From contig CAJTOR010000006.1 in assembly GCA_910577675.1 (NCBI GenBank), forward strand, positions 1 through 64,000: DNA of 64,000 nucleotides, read 5' to 3'. Position numbers and translations under genes: made by a program. This stretch comes from an uncultured Lachnospiraceae bacterium (GTDB taxonomy: Bacteria > Bacillota > Clostridia > Lachnospirales > Lachnospiraceae). Positions within the stretch are counted from its first letter, which is position 1. The number at the start of each line of letters is the position of its first letter. This document shows, piece by piece, positions 51,031 to 59,745 of this stretch. The notes under the pieces are model-generated. The model worked only from the letters and a program-made list of their open reading frames with translations. It ran no database searches and was not told the DNA's origin.

Positions 51031-51732
51031 TTATTTCTTCAGCGCTACAATTGAAGTGTAGGAATCCCTCGAAACAATCACGTTCCTCAAGTTTTCCTCC
51101 GCTTTTTCCGGTATCCTGAAAAGCACGAACCCCTCGCAGCTCTCCCCCGCCGAAAGCGTCGTTTCCATATAGAGCATATCCCCCGCCAAAGCGGTAATCA
51201 TCGGAGGGATAAAATTCTTCTCCTTGCAGTCAAGCTGGTAATTAATACTTTGTTTCGAGAAATCGAACGTCTGTTCGATTCCCGCCGTATTTTTCAGGGT
51301 GAAATTAATTTTGACGACCTTTTTCCCCTTCTCGTAAGGAACGACATAACCGCCCGTTTCCTCTACCTTATCCAACACCTCAAAGCTATCGTATGTAACC
51401 GAAAGCCCCGCAAGCCCGTAGACATCTTCTAAGGTGGCATTCTCCTCCACCTTATCTTTATCCCCCTTGCCCGAGCCGCTGTTTCCTTTATCCCCCGGGG
51501 CTGTCGTAGGTTCCGGGGTAGGACTTGGCGCAGGCGTAGGACTCGGTGTCGGTGTCGGGCTAATCAGCGCTTGCGTGTAGCTTGAATCACTTCGCAAAAG
51601 CACCCCCGCCGCATACTCTGCAATAATATTCTGTTCCTCCTCCGTCAGCGGATAGGTATCCGCCAGACAACCATTCAATATAACAAGCGAGGCTGCTGCC
51701 ACTGCCGCCGCCATCCATACTCTTTTTCTCAT
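51031..51732 (-). CDS. Secreted lipoprotein with DUF-type beta domain
   Basis: 233 residues. Signal peptide with lipobox VILNGC (Cys at about residue 22), a linker with repeated SPTPTPSPTPAPSPTPEP, then a domain of about 140 residues with LAGLSVTYDSFEVLDKVEET and INFTLKNTAGIEQTFDF. This looks like the immunoglobulin-like domain of DUF4352/DUF5067-type lipoproteins. Anchored outside the membrane; function unknown. It lies about 150 bases downstream of a two-component system. Confidence 0.8.
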   Translation of the reverse strand: MRKRVWMAAAVAAASLVILNGCLADTYPLTEEEQNIIAEYAAGVLLRSDSSYTQALISPTPTPSPTPAPSPTPEPTTAPGDKGNSGSGKGDKDKVEENATLEDVYGLAGLSVTYDSFEVLDKVEETGGYVVPYEKGKKVVKINFTLKNTAGIEQTFDFSKQSINYQLDCKEKNFIPPMITALAGDMLYMETTLSAGESCEGFVLFRIPEKAEENLRNVIVSRDSYTSIVALKK

Positions 51733-51879
51733 AAGGCACCCCTCCAAATCCTTAATACACCTTATCATACCACGATTTCAGGATTTCGGCAATCGTTATC
51801 TCGCAAATAATTTAATTTGTCCGCACAATTTCCAGACATTTACATCCGCAAACCTTTAAAAACCCACACAGCCTCACTT

Positions 51880-53397
51880 TCATCTTCCCACCGCACCCTT
51901 TGCGCTGGCATCCAGCTCACACCAGAATTCAACCCCGCTCTCATGGTTGATTACACCACATTCCCGGTTGTGCGATGCCATAATTGCCCGCACAATGGAA
52001 AGACCGATCCCACTGCCGCCATATTCCCTTGTCCGCGCTTTATCCACCTTGTAAAACTTTATCCAGACCTTATCAAGCTCCTCCTCCGGGATGCGCTCAC
52101 CGGTATTGTAGACTGCGACGCGCACAAGCTCCCCCCTGCGCACCAGCTTGATCTCAATAATATTCTCGCCGGATACATGGTTTATGGCATTGCTGACATA
52201 ATTGGTAATAACTTCCTCTATCATATACTCATCCGCCCAGATATACAAAGGCTTCGTTTCCGCAAAGATCACCTTCACCTGCTTCTGCTTTATCAGGATA
52301 TCCACCGACTGCAAAATCGACCTGATTAACGCCACCACATCAAACCGCCCCATCTCCACCTGGTTCTGCCCGAATTCAATCTGGTTTAAGGTAAGCAGTT
52401 TTTTTACCATCTTGTTCATCTTCTGCGCCTCGTCAATAATTACATCACAGTAGAACTGCCTGCTCTGCGCATCCTCGTTGATATTGTCCTCAAGCCCCTC
52501 CGCATATCCCTGGATCAGGGCAATCGGGGTTTTTAACTCATGCGTTACATTGGAGAGGAAATCCTTGCGCATCTCATCTATCTGTATTTTATTCTGGATA
52601 TCCGATTGCAGTTCGTTATTCGCGCTTTTAAGCTCGGAAATCGTCTGCTCGAGCCGCTCCGAAAGCTCATTCATGCTGTTGCCCAACAACCCGATCTCAT
52701 CCTTTGTCCTGCCCTTGTACTTAACATCAAAATCAAGCTGCGACATTTTTTTGGAAATTTCTGCCAGTTCCAGGATGGGCTTTGTAAAATTCCTGCTGAC
52801 AAAGAAGATTACAATGGAGCCGAGCACTGCCACAATCCCCCCCACATAGGCGAGGAAGCGGCTCGCGATCCTGGCACTCTCCTGGATACTCTCATAATTA
52901 GTCCGGATAAAAATCTCCACACCGTTATCTAAAACACTGTACAGGTCAATATAATTCGCATCCTGGCGCTTATCGTACTGGGAAAAGACATCATATTCCC
53001 CATCGGAATACAAAAGCTCCACATCCGAAATCTGGTAGCCGGGGTTGATCCCGAACACGTAGGTAATGCGCGAGTAAGTCATGCGCTCCCTCGCCGTTTT
53101 TGACGTGTTTGAACCGGCAACAAGGGAATCCTTGATAATATACACATCAATATTGTTTCCCGAAGCAATCTCATTTAAGCGCTCGATCTGCACATCCGTA
53201 AAACCGATTATCTGGTCAATTTTTTCCTCGACAATCAGGTTTTTCACTTCCCCATAGCTGCTGCCAAGGGTACTGACCTTGGTATGCCGGTAATAATCAC
53301 CCAAAAAACCCCGGTCCAATATCCAACATAACAAAATCATCATCGCCATGCAGAAAACAAGCACAAACGTAATTTTAAACCGCAGTGAATGCCTCAA
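51880..53397 (-). CDS. Sensor histidine kinase
   Basis: 505 residues. Membrane segments at about residues 9-28 and 185-210, an extracytoplasmic domain of about 150 residues, a HAMP linker, phospho-acceptor His in FLSNVTHELKTPIALIQG, N-box VITNYVSNAINHVSG and G-boxes VAVYNTG and GGSGIGLSIVRAIM. The start codon is TTG at 53397, eight bases after GGAG. It follows its response regulator by 42 bases. The signal is unknown; the architecture resembles the CssS/SrrB type. Confidence 0.92.
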   Translation of the reverse strand: MRHSLRFKITFVLVFCMAMMILLCWILDRGFLGDYYRHTKVSTLGSSYGEVKNLIVEEKIDQIIGFTDVQIERLNEIASGNNIDVYIIKDSLVAGSNTSKTARERMTYSRITYVFGINPGYQISDVELLYSDGEYDVFSQYDKRQDANYIDLYSVLDNGVEIFIRTNYESIQESARIASRFLAYVGGIVAVLGSIVIFFVSRNFTKPILELAEISKKMSQLDFDVKYKGRTKDEIGLLGNSMNELSERLEQTISELKSANNELQSDIQNKIQIDEMRKDFLSNVTHELKTPIALIQGYAEGLEDNINEDAQSRQFYCDVIIDEAQKMNKMVKKLLTLNQIEFGQNQVEMGRFDVVALIRSILQSVDILIKQKQVKVIFAETKPLYIWADEYMIEEVITNYVSNAINHVSGENIIEIKLVRRGELVRVAVYNTGERIPEEELDKVWIKFYKVDKARTREYGGSGIGLSIVRAIMASHNRECGVINHESGVEFWCELDASAKGAVGR

Positions 53398-53439
53398 AGC
53401 CCTCTCTCCTTACCGCAACCCTTGCCACATCATACCGCT

Positions 53440-54117
53440 TTACACGGACGTTTCAAATTTGTAACCCATGCCCCAGATGGTCTTGATAAAATCACCCTTA
53501 GCCCCCATCTTGCTGCGCAGTTTCTTCACATGTGTATCAATCGTGCGCGCATCTCCAAAATAATCGTAGTTCCAGACATTGTTAAGAATCTTTTCCCGCG
53601 AGAGCGCCACGCCCCTGTTAATCATAAAATACGTAAGCAGTTCAAATTCCTTTACGGACAGGTCAATCTCCCCGCCATCGATTGTCACCCGGTGCGCGGT
53701 TCTGTCAACCACGATGCCGCCCTCCTCAAGTTTCCCCTCCTCCGCCTGCATCGTCCGGCGAAGAACTGCATCCACGCGCGCCACCAGGATTTTGGGGCTG
53801 AACGGCTTTGATATGTACTCGTCCACACCCATCTCAAAACCCATAAGCTCATCCCTCTCATCACTCTTAGCCGTAAGCATAATAATCGGCACCTGCGAAT
53901 ACTGGCGGATTTCACGGCAGAGCTGCCACCCGTCCATCTTTGGCATCATAACGTCCGTAATCACCAGCGCGATATCATTCTGCTGAAAAAAGACATCGAG
54001 CGCATCCTCTCCATTCTCGGCTTCAAGCACATAATACCCGCCTTTTACCAGAAAATCCCTGACAAGTTTGCGCATGCGGCTCTCGTCATCCACCACGAGT
54101 ATCTTTAACTGTCCCAT
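53440..54117 (-). CDS. OmpR/PhoB-family response regulator
   Basis: 225 residues. Receiver domain with DDE at 10-12, phospho-acceptor Asp55 in LVITDVMMPKMDG and Lys in YISKPFSPK. The winged-helix domain has ARTIDTHVKKLRSKMG. ATG follows TGGAGG. First gene of the pair with the kinase at 51880. Confidence 0.94.
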   Translation of the reverse strand: MGQLKILVVDDESRMRKLVRDFLVKGGYYVLEAENGEDALDVFFQQNDIALVITDVMMPKMDGWQLCREIRQYSQVPIIMLTAKSDERDELMGFEMGVDEYISKPFSPKILVARVDAVLRRTMQAEEGKLEEGGIVVDRTAHRVTIDGGEIDLSVKEFELLTYFMINRGVALSREKILNNVWNYDYFGDARTIDTHVKKLRSKMGAKGDFIKTIWGMGYKFETSV

Positions 54118-54155
54118 ATTTATTCCTCCATTCCCCGCATCCTATCTCCGGGAAT

Positions 54156-54716
54156 TCACCTTGTTATACCAAGTTCACGCTCCTTCTCCTTCACTGCATC
54201 CTCGCGCTCTTTAAGCTCCTGCTCCCACGCGGCATACTTATTCTGCGCTTTCACTTCCGCATCCTCAAGGGGGGAGTTCGGTCCAAACACTGCTATCAGG
54301 AACATAACCACAATCACAAATCCTAAGAAGAATGTCACAATCCTCATGTTCCTAAGCTTCACCTGGCACTGCTCGAGAAGCAGACGGCTCTTGTCCTCAA
54401 GCTCACGCGAAAAATCTTCTGCGCTCTTTTTTTTCCTGCGCGGCAATGTGACCGGTATGCCGGGAATTTCTCCCGCCTCCTTCCCCGCGCGCAAAAGCCC
54501 CGCGCGCAGTTCCAGCAAAAACGCAGTTCCGACCGGCGTGGTAAAAGTCTTTTTTTCCACAAGACCACAATATACCTTGTACACGGTCTGGGGATCGGAA
54601 AGGTTGGTTTTTGCCCTGATATACTGGATGGACTCCTCCTCCCTCTTCGCTTCCTCCCATTCCGCCTTCGTCCCAAATGAATATTCATCCACTACAAAAC
54701 GCTCTTTTTCCTTCAT
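54156..54716 (-). CDS. Single-pass membrane protein of unknown function
   Basis: 186 residues. A charged N-terminal domain of about 95 residues, starting EKERFVVDEYSFGTKAEWEE and including YKVYCGLVEKKTFTTPVGTA, a basic stretch (LPRRKKKSAEDF), an amphipathic helix, one membrane segment (FFLGFVIVVMFLIAVFG, about 130-148), and a Glu-rich coiled coil to the end. I do not recognise the family. It precedes the response-regulator gene by 38 bases and follows the cyclophilin gene by 22, so it may be in one transcript with the two-component system. Confidence 0.7.
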   Translation of the reverse strand: MKEKERFVVDEYSFGTKAEWEEAKREEESIQYIRAKTNLSDPQTVYKVYCGLVEKKTFTTPVGTAFLLELRAGLLRAGKEAGEIPGIPVTLPRRKKKSAEDFSRELEDKSRLLLEQCQVKLRNMRIVTFFLGFVIVVMFLIAVFGPNSPLEDAEVKAQNKYAAWEQELKEREDAVKEKERELGITR

Positions 54717-54738
54717 ACCGCCCCTCCCTTCCCGCTTT

Positions 54739-55584
54739 TCACTCTGTCTGGTACAAAAGCACCTCTATGGATTCAATCACAACCGGGGTAAGCGGTTTGG
54801 CATTGTCATCCGTTTCCACACCCGCCACGGCATCTAACACATCATATCCTGAAAGAATCTGCCCAAATACCGTATGGTGGGAAAACAGCCACGGAGTTCC
54901 CCCGTATACCTCATAGCGCGCCGCCTGCTCGTCGGTAAGCTCCGTATCGTACCCCGCCTTAATATACTCTTTAAGGGTCATCCCCTCATACTGGGCATCA
55001 AGAAGTGTTTCCATCTGTAAAATCGTATCCCCGTCCGCCTGGACAATAAAAAACTGACTTCCGTTCGTGTCCTCCTTCTCAATGTTTGCCATGCACAGCG
55101 CCCCGCGGAACGGATGCAGCTCCTGGTCAAACTCGTCGGCAAAGAACTCCCCCCAGATGCTTTCGCCACCCATCCCGCTTCCGTCCGGGTCACCACCCTG
55201 GATCATAAAATCGTCTATCACACGGTGGAACGTCACGCCATCATAATAACCGTCTTTCGCGTGGGTAATAAAATTTTCCACCGCCAGCGGCGCTTCTTCC
55301 TGGAAAAATTTTACTGTTATTGTCCCATAATCCTTTATGTTGATGCGGGCGTAAGTATCCCCTTCCTCAAGGTCTGCAAACTGTTTTAATTTTTTGGCTT
55401 CATCGGTAAGCGCAGGTTCCACTTTCTCCCCGTCTTCAGAACCGTCCGGGTCTTTATCTTCCCCCGGCTCCTTATCCGCCCCCTGTGTGGGCTCTTTTGT
55501 TTCCTCCTCCTTTTTCCCACATCCGCCAAAGGCTAAACCGGCGGCAAGCAAACCCGCCGCACAAATAAATACAAATTTTCTCAA
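54739..55584 (-). CDS. Peptidyl-prolyl cis-trans isomerase, cyclophilin-type lipoprotein
   Basis: 281 residues from TTG at 55584. This start gives a good lipoprotein signal (RKFVFICAAGLLAAGLAFGGC) and AGGA lies at suitable distance; the open frame to 55824 runs into the promoter and is not used. After a Glu-rich linker the cyclophilin domain has VTFHRVIDDFMIQGGDP, ANIEKEDTNGSQFFIVQ and HHTVFGQILSGYDVLD. It should catalyse proline isomerisation during folding of exported proteins. Confidence 0.88.
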   Translation of the reverse strand: MRKFVFICAAGLLAAGLAFGGCGKKEEETKEPTQGADKEPGEDKDPDGSEDGEKVEPALTDEAKKLKQFADLEEGDTYARINIKDYGTITVKFFQEEAPLAVENFITHAKDGYYDGVTFHRVIDDFMIQGGDPDGSGMGGESIWGEFFADEFDQELHPFRGALCMANIEKEDTNGSQFFIVQADGDTILQMETLLDAQYEGMTLKEYIKAGYDTELTDEQAARYEVYGGTPWLFSHHTVFGQILSGYDVLDAVAGVETDDNAKPLTPVVIESIEVLLYQTE

Positions 55585-55943
55585 TTCCTCATCCTCATTT
55601 CTGCGCTGCCATACTCCTAATCCATCTCTTCTTAAATGTGGACTGCGGGCACAGATAACGGCAATTTTTCCTTGCTGCACCCCGAAAAATGCTCCCGTAA
55701 AGTATCCGATACGGGATTCACTTTCCTTCCCCGTTTTCGCCGACAGCGCGCCTGCGCTAACGGTTCGCTCACCTGTATCATATCGCTTTTTCCAGAATTC
55801 CACAAGTATTTCCCTGTGAAACATTTTCTAAAATTTTATGAAGTTTCTATGAAGCTTGGAAATTCAGAATCCGCTCCGATATTCCCCGTTTTATAAACCG
55901 GGGCAGCGCCAAAAGCATACCCCGGTTTCATCAAACCATTACC
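55585..55943 (-). other. Leader and promoter region of the cyclophilin gene
   Basis: Contains a minus-strand promoter (TTGTGG 55805-55800, 17 bases, TATGAT 55782-55777) giving a leader of about 185 bases. The leader contains a small hairpin (CCCGTA / TACGGG near 55700). No gene seen. The ldh terminator lies at 55895-55928. Confidence 0.6.
55895..55928 (-). terminator. Terminator of the D-2-hydroxyacid dehydrogenase gene
   Basis: AAACCGGGG / CCCCGGTTT, nine pairs, 15 bases after the stop. The T tract is modest. Confidence 0.7.
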
Positions 55944-56930
55944 TTACTGAATCTTCACCTCGTTCACCAGTTCCTTGCCGGTAAAATAATCATTGAGGTT
56001 CTTTAATGTCACCTCGGCGATATTGCCCAGTGCCTCCGCAGTCAAAAACGCCTGGTGGGAGGTCACAACCACATTCGGCATCGAAATCAGGCGCGCAAGG
56101 ATATCGTCCTCCATGATCCGGTCCGAGCGGTCCTCATAAAAGAAATCGGTTTCCTCCTCGTACACATCAAGCCCGGCAGCACCGATCTTGTGTGCCTTGA
56201 TCCCCTCAAGCAGCGCCTCGCTGTCAATCAGTGCACCTCGGGAGGTATTAATCAGTATCACGCCATCCCTCATCTTCGATATTGTATCCGAATTAATAAT
56301 ATGCTTTGTTTCCTTGGTCAGCGGGCAGTGCAGCGAAATCACACTTGAATCTTTGCAGAGCGTATCCATATCAACATAAGTCACACCCTCCCTCGGTACC
56401 GGATACGGGTCGTAGGCAAGTACTTTCATACCGAATCCAAGACAGACATCAATAAACGCCTGCCCGATCTTCCCAGTCCCGACCACGCCAATGGTCTTGC
56501 CGTGGAAATCGAACCCTGTCAGACCATTCAAACTGAAATTATACTCCCTTGTGCGGTTGTAGGCGCGGTGGAGTTTGCGGTTTAGCATCAGCGCCATCCC
56601 CATCGCATGTTCCGCGACCGCATACGGGGAATACGCAGGGACACGCAGGATGCGGATGCGGTCTTTCGCAGCGCTGAAATCAATATTGTTATACCCCGCG
56701 CAGCGCATGCCAACCACGCGGATCCCGAGCTCATAGATTTTATTCAGCGTCGGCGCGTCGAGTGTGTCGTTTACAAATGCCACCACCGCATCGCTGCCCT
56801 CCGCCATGCGCGCGGTGCGGCGGTTTAATTTCTCCTCAAAATAATTGATTTCAAAATCGTACTGCCCTTTTTGCTTATCAAAAAAGTATTTGTCATAGGG
56901 TTTCGTGTCAAAAAAGCTGATTGTCTTCAT
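55944..56930 (-). CDS. D-lactate dehydrogenase-like 2-hydroxyacid dehydrogenase
   Basis: 328 residues. NAD-binding motif IGVVGTGKIGQAFID, substrate Arg in LINTSRGALIDSEAL, catalytic Glu near LDVYEEETDFFYED and His in VTSHQAFLTAEAL. The YEEE..FF segment with EDRSD is typical of the LdhA group that reduces pyruvate to D-lactate. A hydroxyisocaproate-type substrate cannot be excluded. Single-gene unit. The start ATG lacks a strong GGAGG; GAGGT lies a few bases before it. Confidence 0.9.
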   Translation of the reverse strand: MKTISFFDTKPYDKYFFDKQKGQYDFEINYFEEKLNRRTARMAEGSDAVVAFVNDTLDAPTLNKIYELGIRVVGMRCAGYNNIDFSAAKDRIRILRVPAYSPYAVAEHAMGMALMLNRKLHRAYNRTREYNFSLNGLTGFDFHGKTIGVVGTGKIGQAFIDVCLGFGMKVLAYDPYPVPREGVTYVDMDTLCKDSSVISLHCPLTKETKHIINSDTISKMRDGVILINTSRGALIDSEALLEGIKAHKIGAAGLDVYEEETDFFYEDRSDRIMEDDILARLISMPNVVVTSHQAFLTAEALGNIAEVTLKNLNDYFTGKELVNEVKIQ

Positions 56931-57020
56931 ATTCCTGATACCTCGCTTTAAATTTTTAGATTAGTCTAGGAAAGCCTCCACTGTTATTTTCCGCCTAAAC
57001 GCCGGATTTATTCGATTTTT

Positions 57021-57989
57021 TTATTTTCTTTGCGTGTGGATATCAAGGGATTCCCCATCGGTTTTTATCGTGATTACCCCCATGGTATCCGTCCGGTAAA
57101 TCTGCATATCCATATCCTGGTAACGCGCGATCACCTCGCTGTGCGGATGACCATACTTATTATCCTCCCCGCAGCTAATCACCGCATATGCTGGATCAAT
57201 GGCTTTTAAAAATGCCTCCGTATTGGAAGTTGAACTCCCATGGTGCCCCGCCTGGAAAACATCCACATCCGGAAGTGTTGAAAGCCCCAGCATCTGCTCC
57301 TCGCTTTCCTCCTCCGCATCGCCGCTGAAAAAGAATTTTCTCTTTCCAAACGTTATACACAGCGCCACCGAATAATTATTCGTATTGTTATACTCCATTT
57401 CCTGCGGCGCATAAATTTCTACCAGGGCGTTCCCAAATTCAAAGGAAACCCCGGGCTTTGGCACGATTATCTTCGCCCCGCTTTCCTTCACCGCATCATT
57501 AAAATCCCCGTAAATCTTGCTGTCGTTATCCTCCTTCCGATATACAACCGTCCCCACCGGGAAAGCGCGGATTACCTTGGGCAATCCCCCGATATGATCC
57601 TCATGGCTGTGCGTGGCAACCACATAGTCAAGTTTTTCAATCCCAAGCCCCTTGGCCGCCTCAATAACCTCTTCCGCCGTTCCCCTGCCGCCGCCGTCAA
57701 TCATCATCGTATATCCCCCACACTGTAAAACCGTGCAGTCCGCCTGCCCGACATCAAGGTATGTAACCGTAAGTTCATCGCCCCCCGTATCCCTGAAACT
57801 TTCCTCCCCTTCCAGAAAACTGTAGAAAAGTCCCTTTACACCGCCTGGCAGCTCTTTCCCAAACAACAGGGAAAACAGCGCGATAAACAGCGCGATACAA
57901 CCGGTCAGCAAATATCGTTCCTTGCGCTTACCTTTCTGCCCGCCCGAGCTGGACTGCCCTTTCTTTTGATTACTGCTTTTTTGGCTCAT
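57021..57989 (-). CDS. ComEC/Rec2-like metallo-beta-lactamase-fold hydrolase, anchored
   Basis: 322 residues. Basic N-terminus, one membrane segment near residues 28-45 (LTGCIALFIALFSLLFG), then the extracellular beta-lactamase fold: TYLDVGQADCTVLQ, the metal motif ATHSHEDHIGGLPK, FSGDAEEESEEQML, FQAGHHGSSTSN and the SCGEDNKYGHPHSEV end. It resembles the C-terminal nuclease domain of ComEC without the pore, as in many stand-alone clostridial proteins. May degrade DNA or another phosphodiester outside the cell; substrate unproven. Confidence 0.85.
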   Translation of the reverse strand: MSQKSSNQKKGQSSSGGQKGKRKERYLLTGCIALFIALFSLLFGKELPGGVKGLFYSFLEGEESFRDTGGDELTVTYLDVGQADCTVLQCGGYTMMIDGGGRGTAEEVIEAAKGLGIEKLDYVVATHSHEDHIGGLPKVIRAFPVGTVVYRKEDNDSKIYGDFNDAVKESGAKIIVPKPGVSFEFGNALVEIYAPQEMEYNNTNNYSVALCITFGKRKFFFSGDAEEESEEQMLGLSTLPDVDVFQAGHHGSSTSNTEAFLKAIDPAYAVISCGEDNKYGHPHSEVIARYQDMDMQIYRTDTMGVITIKTDGESLDIHTQRK

Positions 57990-58512
57990 GTTCTTTCCTC
58001 CTGGTTATATTTGTCCCCACCCTCCTTTCTTTTCATTTGTTTCTACCCATATTTTATCTTCCCGTGTTAATCCCACCGCCGGTTTATTTTATGCATTCTC
58101 CCGCCGGTTTATATATTTAATCATAGCAGAAAAAGCCGAAAAATGGAAGAGGAAATGAACATATCAACTCCGCCGCAATAGAATAAAGGACGAAAACAGT
58201 TTACTGATTTCGCCCTCTCTTTTCATAAGTTCTACGGTTTTAATTATTTATGGTTAGACGGATAAATACAAGAACTGGCATGTTACGGGCGGCACTGCCC
58301 CAGAAACGGTGTGCTCAAACATTCATCATAATCTCTTTGCGCCTCCTCGCCCCATCCTTCCGATCCTGCTCCCCCGCACGCCTTACAATCCGACGCTCCA
58401 ACATCAAAAAACAAAATCCGGTAAGCGCCGATGGCATACAGATATCCATATTAATTTTCCCCCCTTCTTCCCCTTCACGAAAAAAGAGCGCAAAAAAATT
58501 TGGCGCTCCTGC
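57990..58512. other. Gap of about 520 bases without a convincing gene
   Basis: Short frames exist (for example 58315-58449 minus, with a G-rich stretch before ATG) but none resembles a known protein. A hairpin GGACGAAA / TTTCGCCC near 58190-58212 and two copies of CCGCCGGTTTAT near 58077 and 58103 are the only structures seen. The promoter of the ComEC-like gene should be here. Confidence 0.5.
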
Positions 58513-58541
58513 TTGCATTTTCTGTTTTGTTGTGGTATAGT
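58513..58541 (+). promoter_or_regulatory. Promoter of a small RNA
   Basis: TTGCAT (58513-58518), 17 bases, TATAGT (58536-58541). It points into a stretch that ends in a terminator 90 bases later and has no reading frame. Confidence 0.6.
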
Positions 58542-58547
58542 GACATT

Positions 58548-58636
58548 AAAGAAGGACACCGCCCACAGAGTGGGTTGACCTCGTGCGAAATAGAAACTCC
58601 ACCCCGCTTCTGGTCAAAGTTTTGGGGTGGTTTTTC
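58548..58636 (+). ncRNA. Small RNA of about 90 nt, candidate antitoxin of a type I toxin-antitoxin pair
   Basis: Starts after the promoter and ends with CCACCCC / GGGGTGG followed by five T (58599-58635). Inside are a hairpin CCCAC AGA GTGGG and a TTGACC / GGTCAA pair that crosses the terminator stem. A short hydrophobic frame on the other strand (58650-58712) converges on it, and the terminator stem also works for that strand (GGGGTGGAGTTTCTATTT). The convergent layout with a shared 3' end is that of TxpA/RatA-type systems. Expression is inferred from signals only. Confidence 0.55.
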
Positions 58637-58649
58637 TATGCCAAAAGCA

Positions 58650-58712
58650 TCAGTGACAAATCATGTAAATAAATGTCAGCAACGCTAAGATGAACATACC
58701 AGAAGCAAACAT
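58650..58712 (-). pseudogene. Short hydrophobic ORF resembling a holin-like toxin, probably decayed
   Basis: ATG at 58712 gives a 20-residue peptide with the core GMFILALLTFI. In frame upstream the codons read SVYPPILIM before a TAG. Putative holin-like toxins (Hol_Tox) usually start M(S/T)VYE and carry F(G)MFI..LL.FI, so the sequence looks like such a gene whose start was lost; deleting one base (ATAG to ATG) would restore MSVY. There is no ribosome binding site before the ATG. It overlaps nothing but faces the small RNA. Similarity is judged by eye. Confidence 0.45.
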
Positions 58713-58903
58713 TATGAGGATGGGAGGATAAACGGACTATGTAATGAAAAATGTATATCGGCACGCTATGGAAGACAAAGATAAGCAAGAACAAAAAGAA
58801 GCAACTGAAAGGCTTCAACATGCAATTTTCTCCTAAGATTCATGACAAGAAATTAATTTTATTAATTCTAATAAGATATTAGTTTTACAAAATTTCCACC
58901 GAC

Positions 58904-58959
58904 AAAAACAGCCGCAAACCCTTGATTTCACTATAAAATCCCCGGTTTGCGGCGTTTTT
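58904..58959 (-). terminator. Terminator of the tRNA-Ala gene
   Basis: GCCGCAAACC / GGTTTGCGGC, ten pairs, followed by TGTTTTTG on the minus strand. An A tract on the other side makes it bidirectional. Confidence 0.85.
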
Positions 58960-58966
58960 CTTTTCA

Positions 58967-59039
58967 TGGAGATAATGGGACTCGAACCCACGGCCTATAC
59001 GTTGCGAACGTATCGCTCTCCCAGCTGAGCTATATCCCC
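58967..59039 (-). tRNA. tRNA-Ala(CGC)
   Basis: 73 nt on the minus strand: GGGGATA acceptor strand pairing with TATCTCC, D-arm AGCTCAGCTGGGAGAGC, anticodon stem ATACG / CGTAT with loop TTCGCAA (anticodon CGC, codon GCG), and T-arm GTGGGTTCGAGTCCCAT. The CCA end is not encoded. Confidence 0.93.
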
Positions 59040-59187
59040 GAATTATTTGACCACTTTTAGTATATTTCGAAGAAGTCGATTTGTCAAGTAAAATCAGGGA
59101 AAAATAACAGCTTTTTAAAATTTGCCGTCGAAATTACAATATTATCCTGTTTTTCCTGCATTACTTTTAAAAATGCAGAAAAAACAT

Positions 59188-59216
59188 TTGACAAAACGGA
59201 TGATATCCCATATACT
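59188..59216 (+). promoter_or_regulatory. Promoter of ssrA
   Basis: TTGACA (59188-59193), 17 bases, TATACT (59211-59216). The first base of mature tmRNA is about 78 bases further on, so a 5' leader must be trimmed. Confidence 0.75.
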
Positions 59217-59300
59217 ATAGGGCAGACGGATAAAGAATCCGCCAACCGCAGGTTTTCATACGGACAAAACGAAACCTGCCTGCAATTTCAGCGGCAAACC

Positions 59301-59642
59301 GGGCTTGTACTGGTTTCGACGGGGGTTTTGAAGTTGCGGAAGCCATCCGTGGTCCGGGACCACGTTAAAACTCGGAATTAAAATTAAACGCTGAAGACAA
59401 TTTAGCACTCGCTGCCTAAGGGCAGCTGTCGGCCTTAAACTTCCTGCGGTTTAAGCACCGGCATCAAACTTGCAGGGCACTCTGGCTCCTAAGCTTTGCG
59501 GAGCCGGAAGAAACCATGAAGCTACTAAAGTCCGGAGCCTGTCAGTTAGCGCCGGATGGAGGGAATGACAAAGAACTGACTGTGATGGAAGATGCCGCAG
59601 TGGATGGGCTTTCGGACAGGGGTTCGACTCCCCTCAGGTCCA
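59301..59642 (+). ncRNA. ssrA: Transfer-messenger RNA
   Basis: 342 nt. The 5' end GGGCTTGTACTGGTTTCGAC and the 3' end GGGTTCGACTCCCCTCAGGTCC form the tRNA-like part. The tag frame at 59390-59416 codes AEDNLALAA and stops with TAA (59417-59419). It rescues stalled ribosomes with SmpB, encoded about 2 kb away. The CCA end is not encoded (the DNA has ACT). It is transcribed opposite to its neighbours and ends in a strong terminator. Confidence 0.96.
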
Positions 59643-59644
59643 CT

Positions 59645-59720
59645 AAAAGCTGCTGCCAGTATAGTACAGGATAAATATCCTAAGATATAGTATCCTATAC
59701 TGTACTGGCAGCAGCTTTTT
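59645..59720. terminator. Terminator after ssrA
   Basis: AAAAGCTGCTGCCAGTA / TACTGGCAGCAGCTTTT, 17 perfect pairs with a structured loop, T tract on the plus strand and A tract before; also serves the pyrophosphatase gene from the other side. Confidence 0.9.
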
Positions 59721-59745
59721 CTTTTCCTCCCACCACAATTAATAA

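Noticed and set aside
55585..55824. 80-codon N-terminal extension of the cyclophilin
   Set aside because: It would hide the lipoprotein signal peptide and overlaps a promoter with 17-base spacing.
58315..58518. 67-residue minus-strand frame in the long gap
   Set aside because: No homology recognised, biased Arg-rich end, no clear promoter; a shorter form from 58449 has a G-rich stretch before ATG but is not convincing.
58744..58836. 30-residue plus-strand peptide (MKNVYRHAMEDKDK...)
   Set aside because: No ribosome binding site at proper distance and no recognisable family; kept only as an observation.
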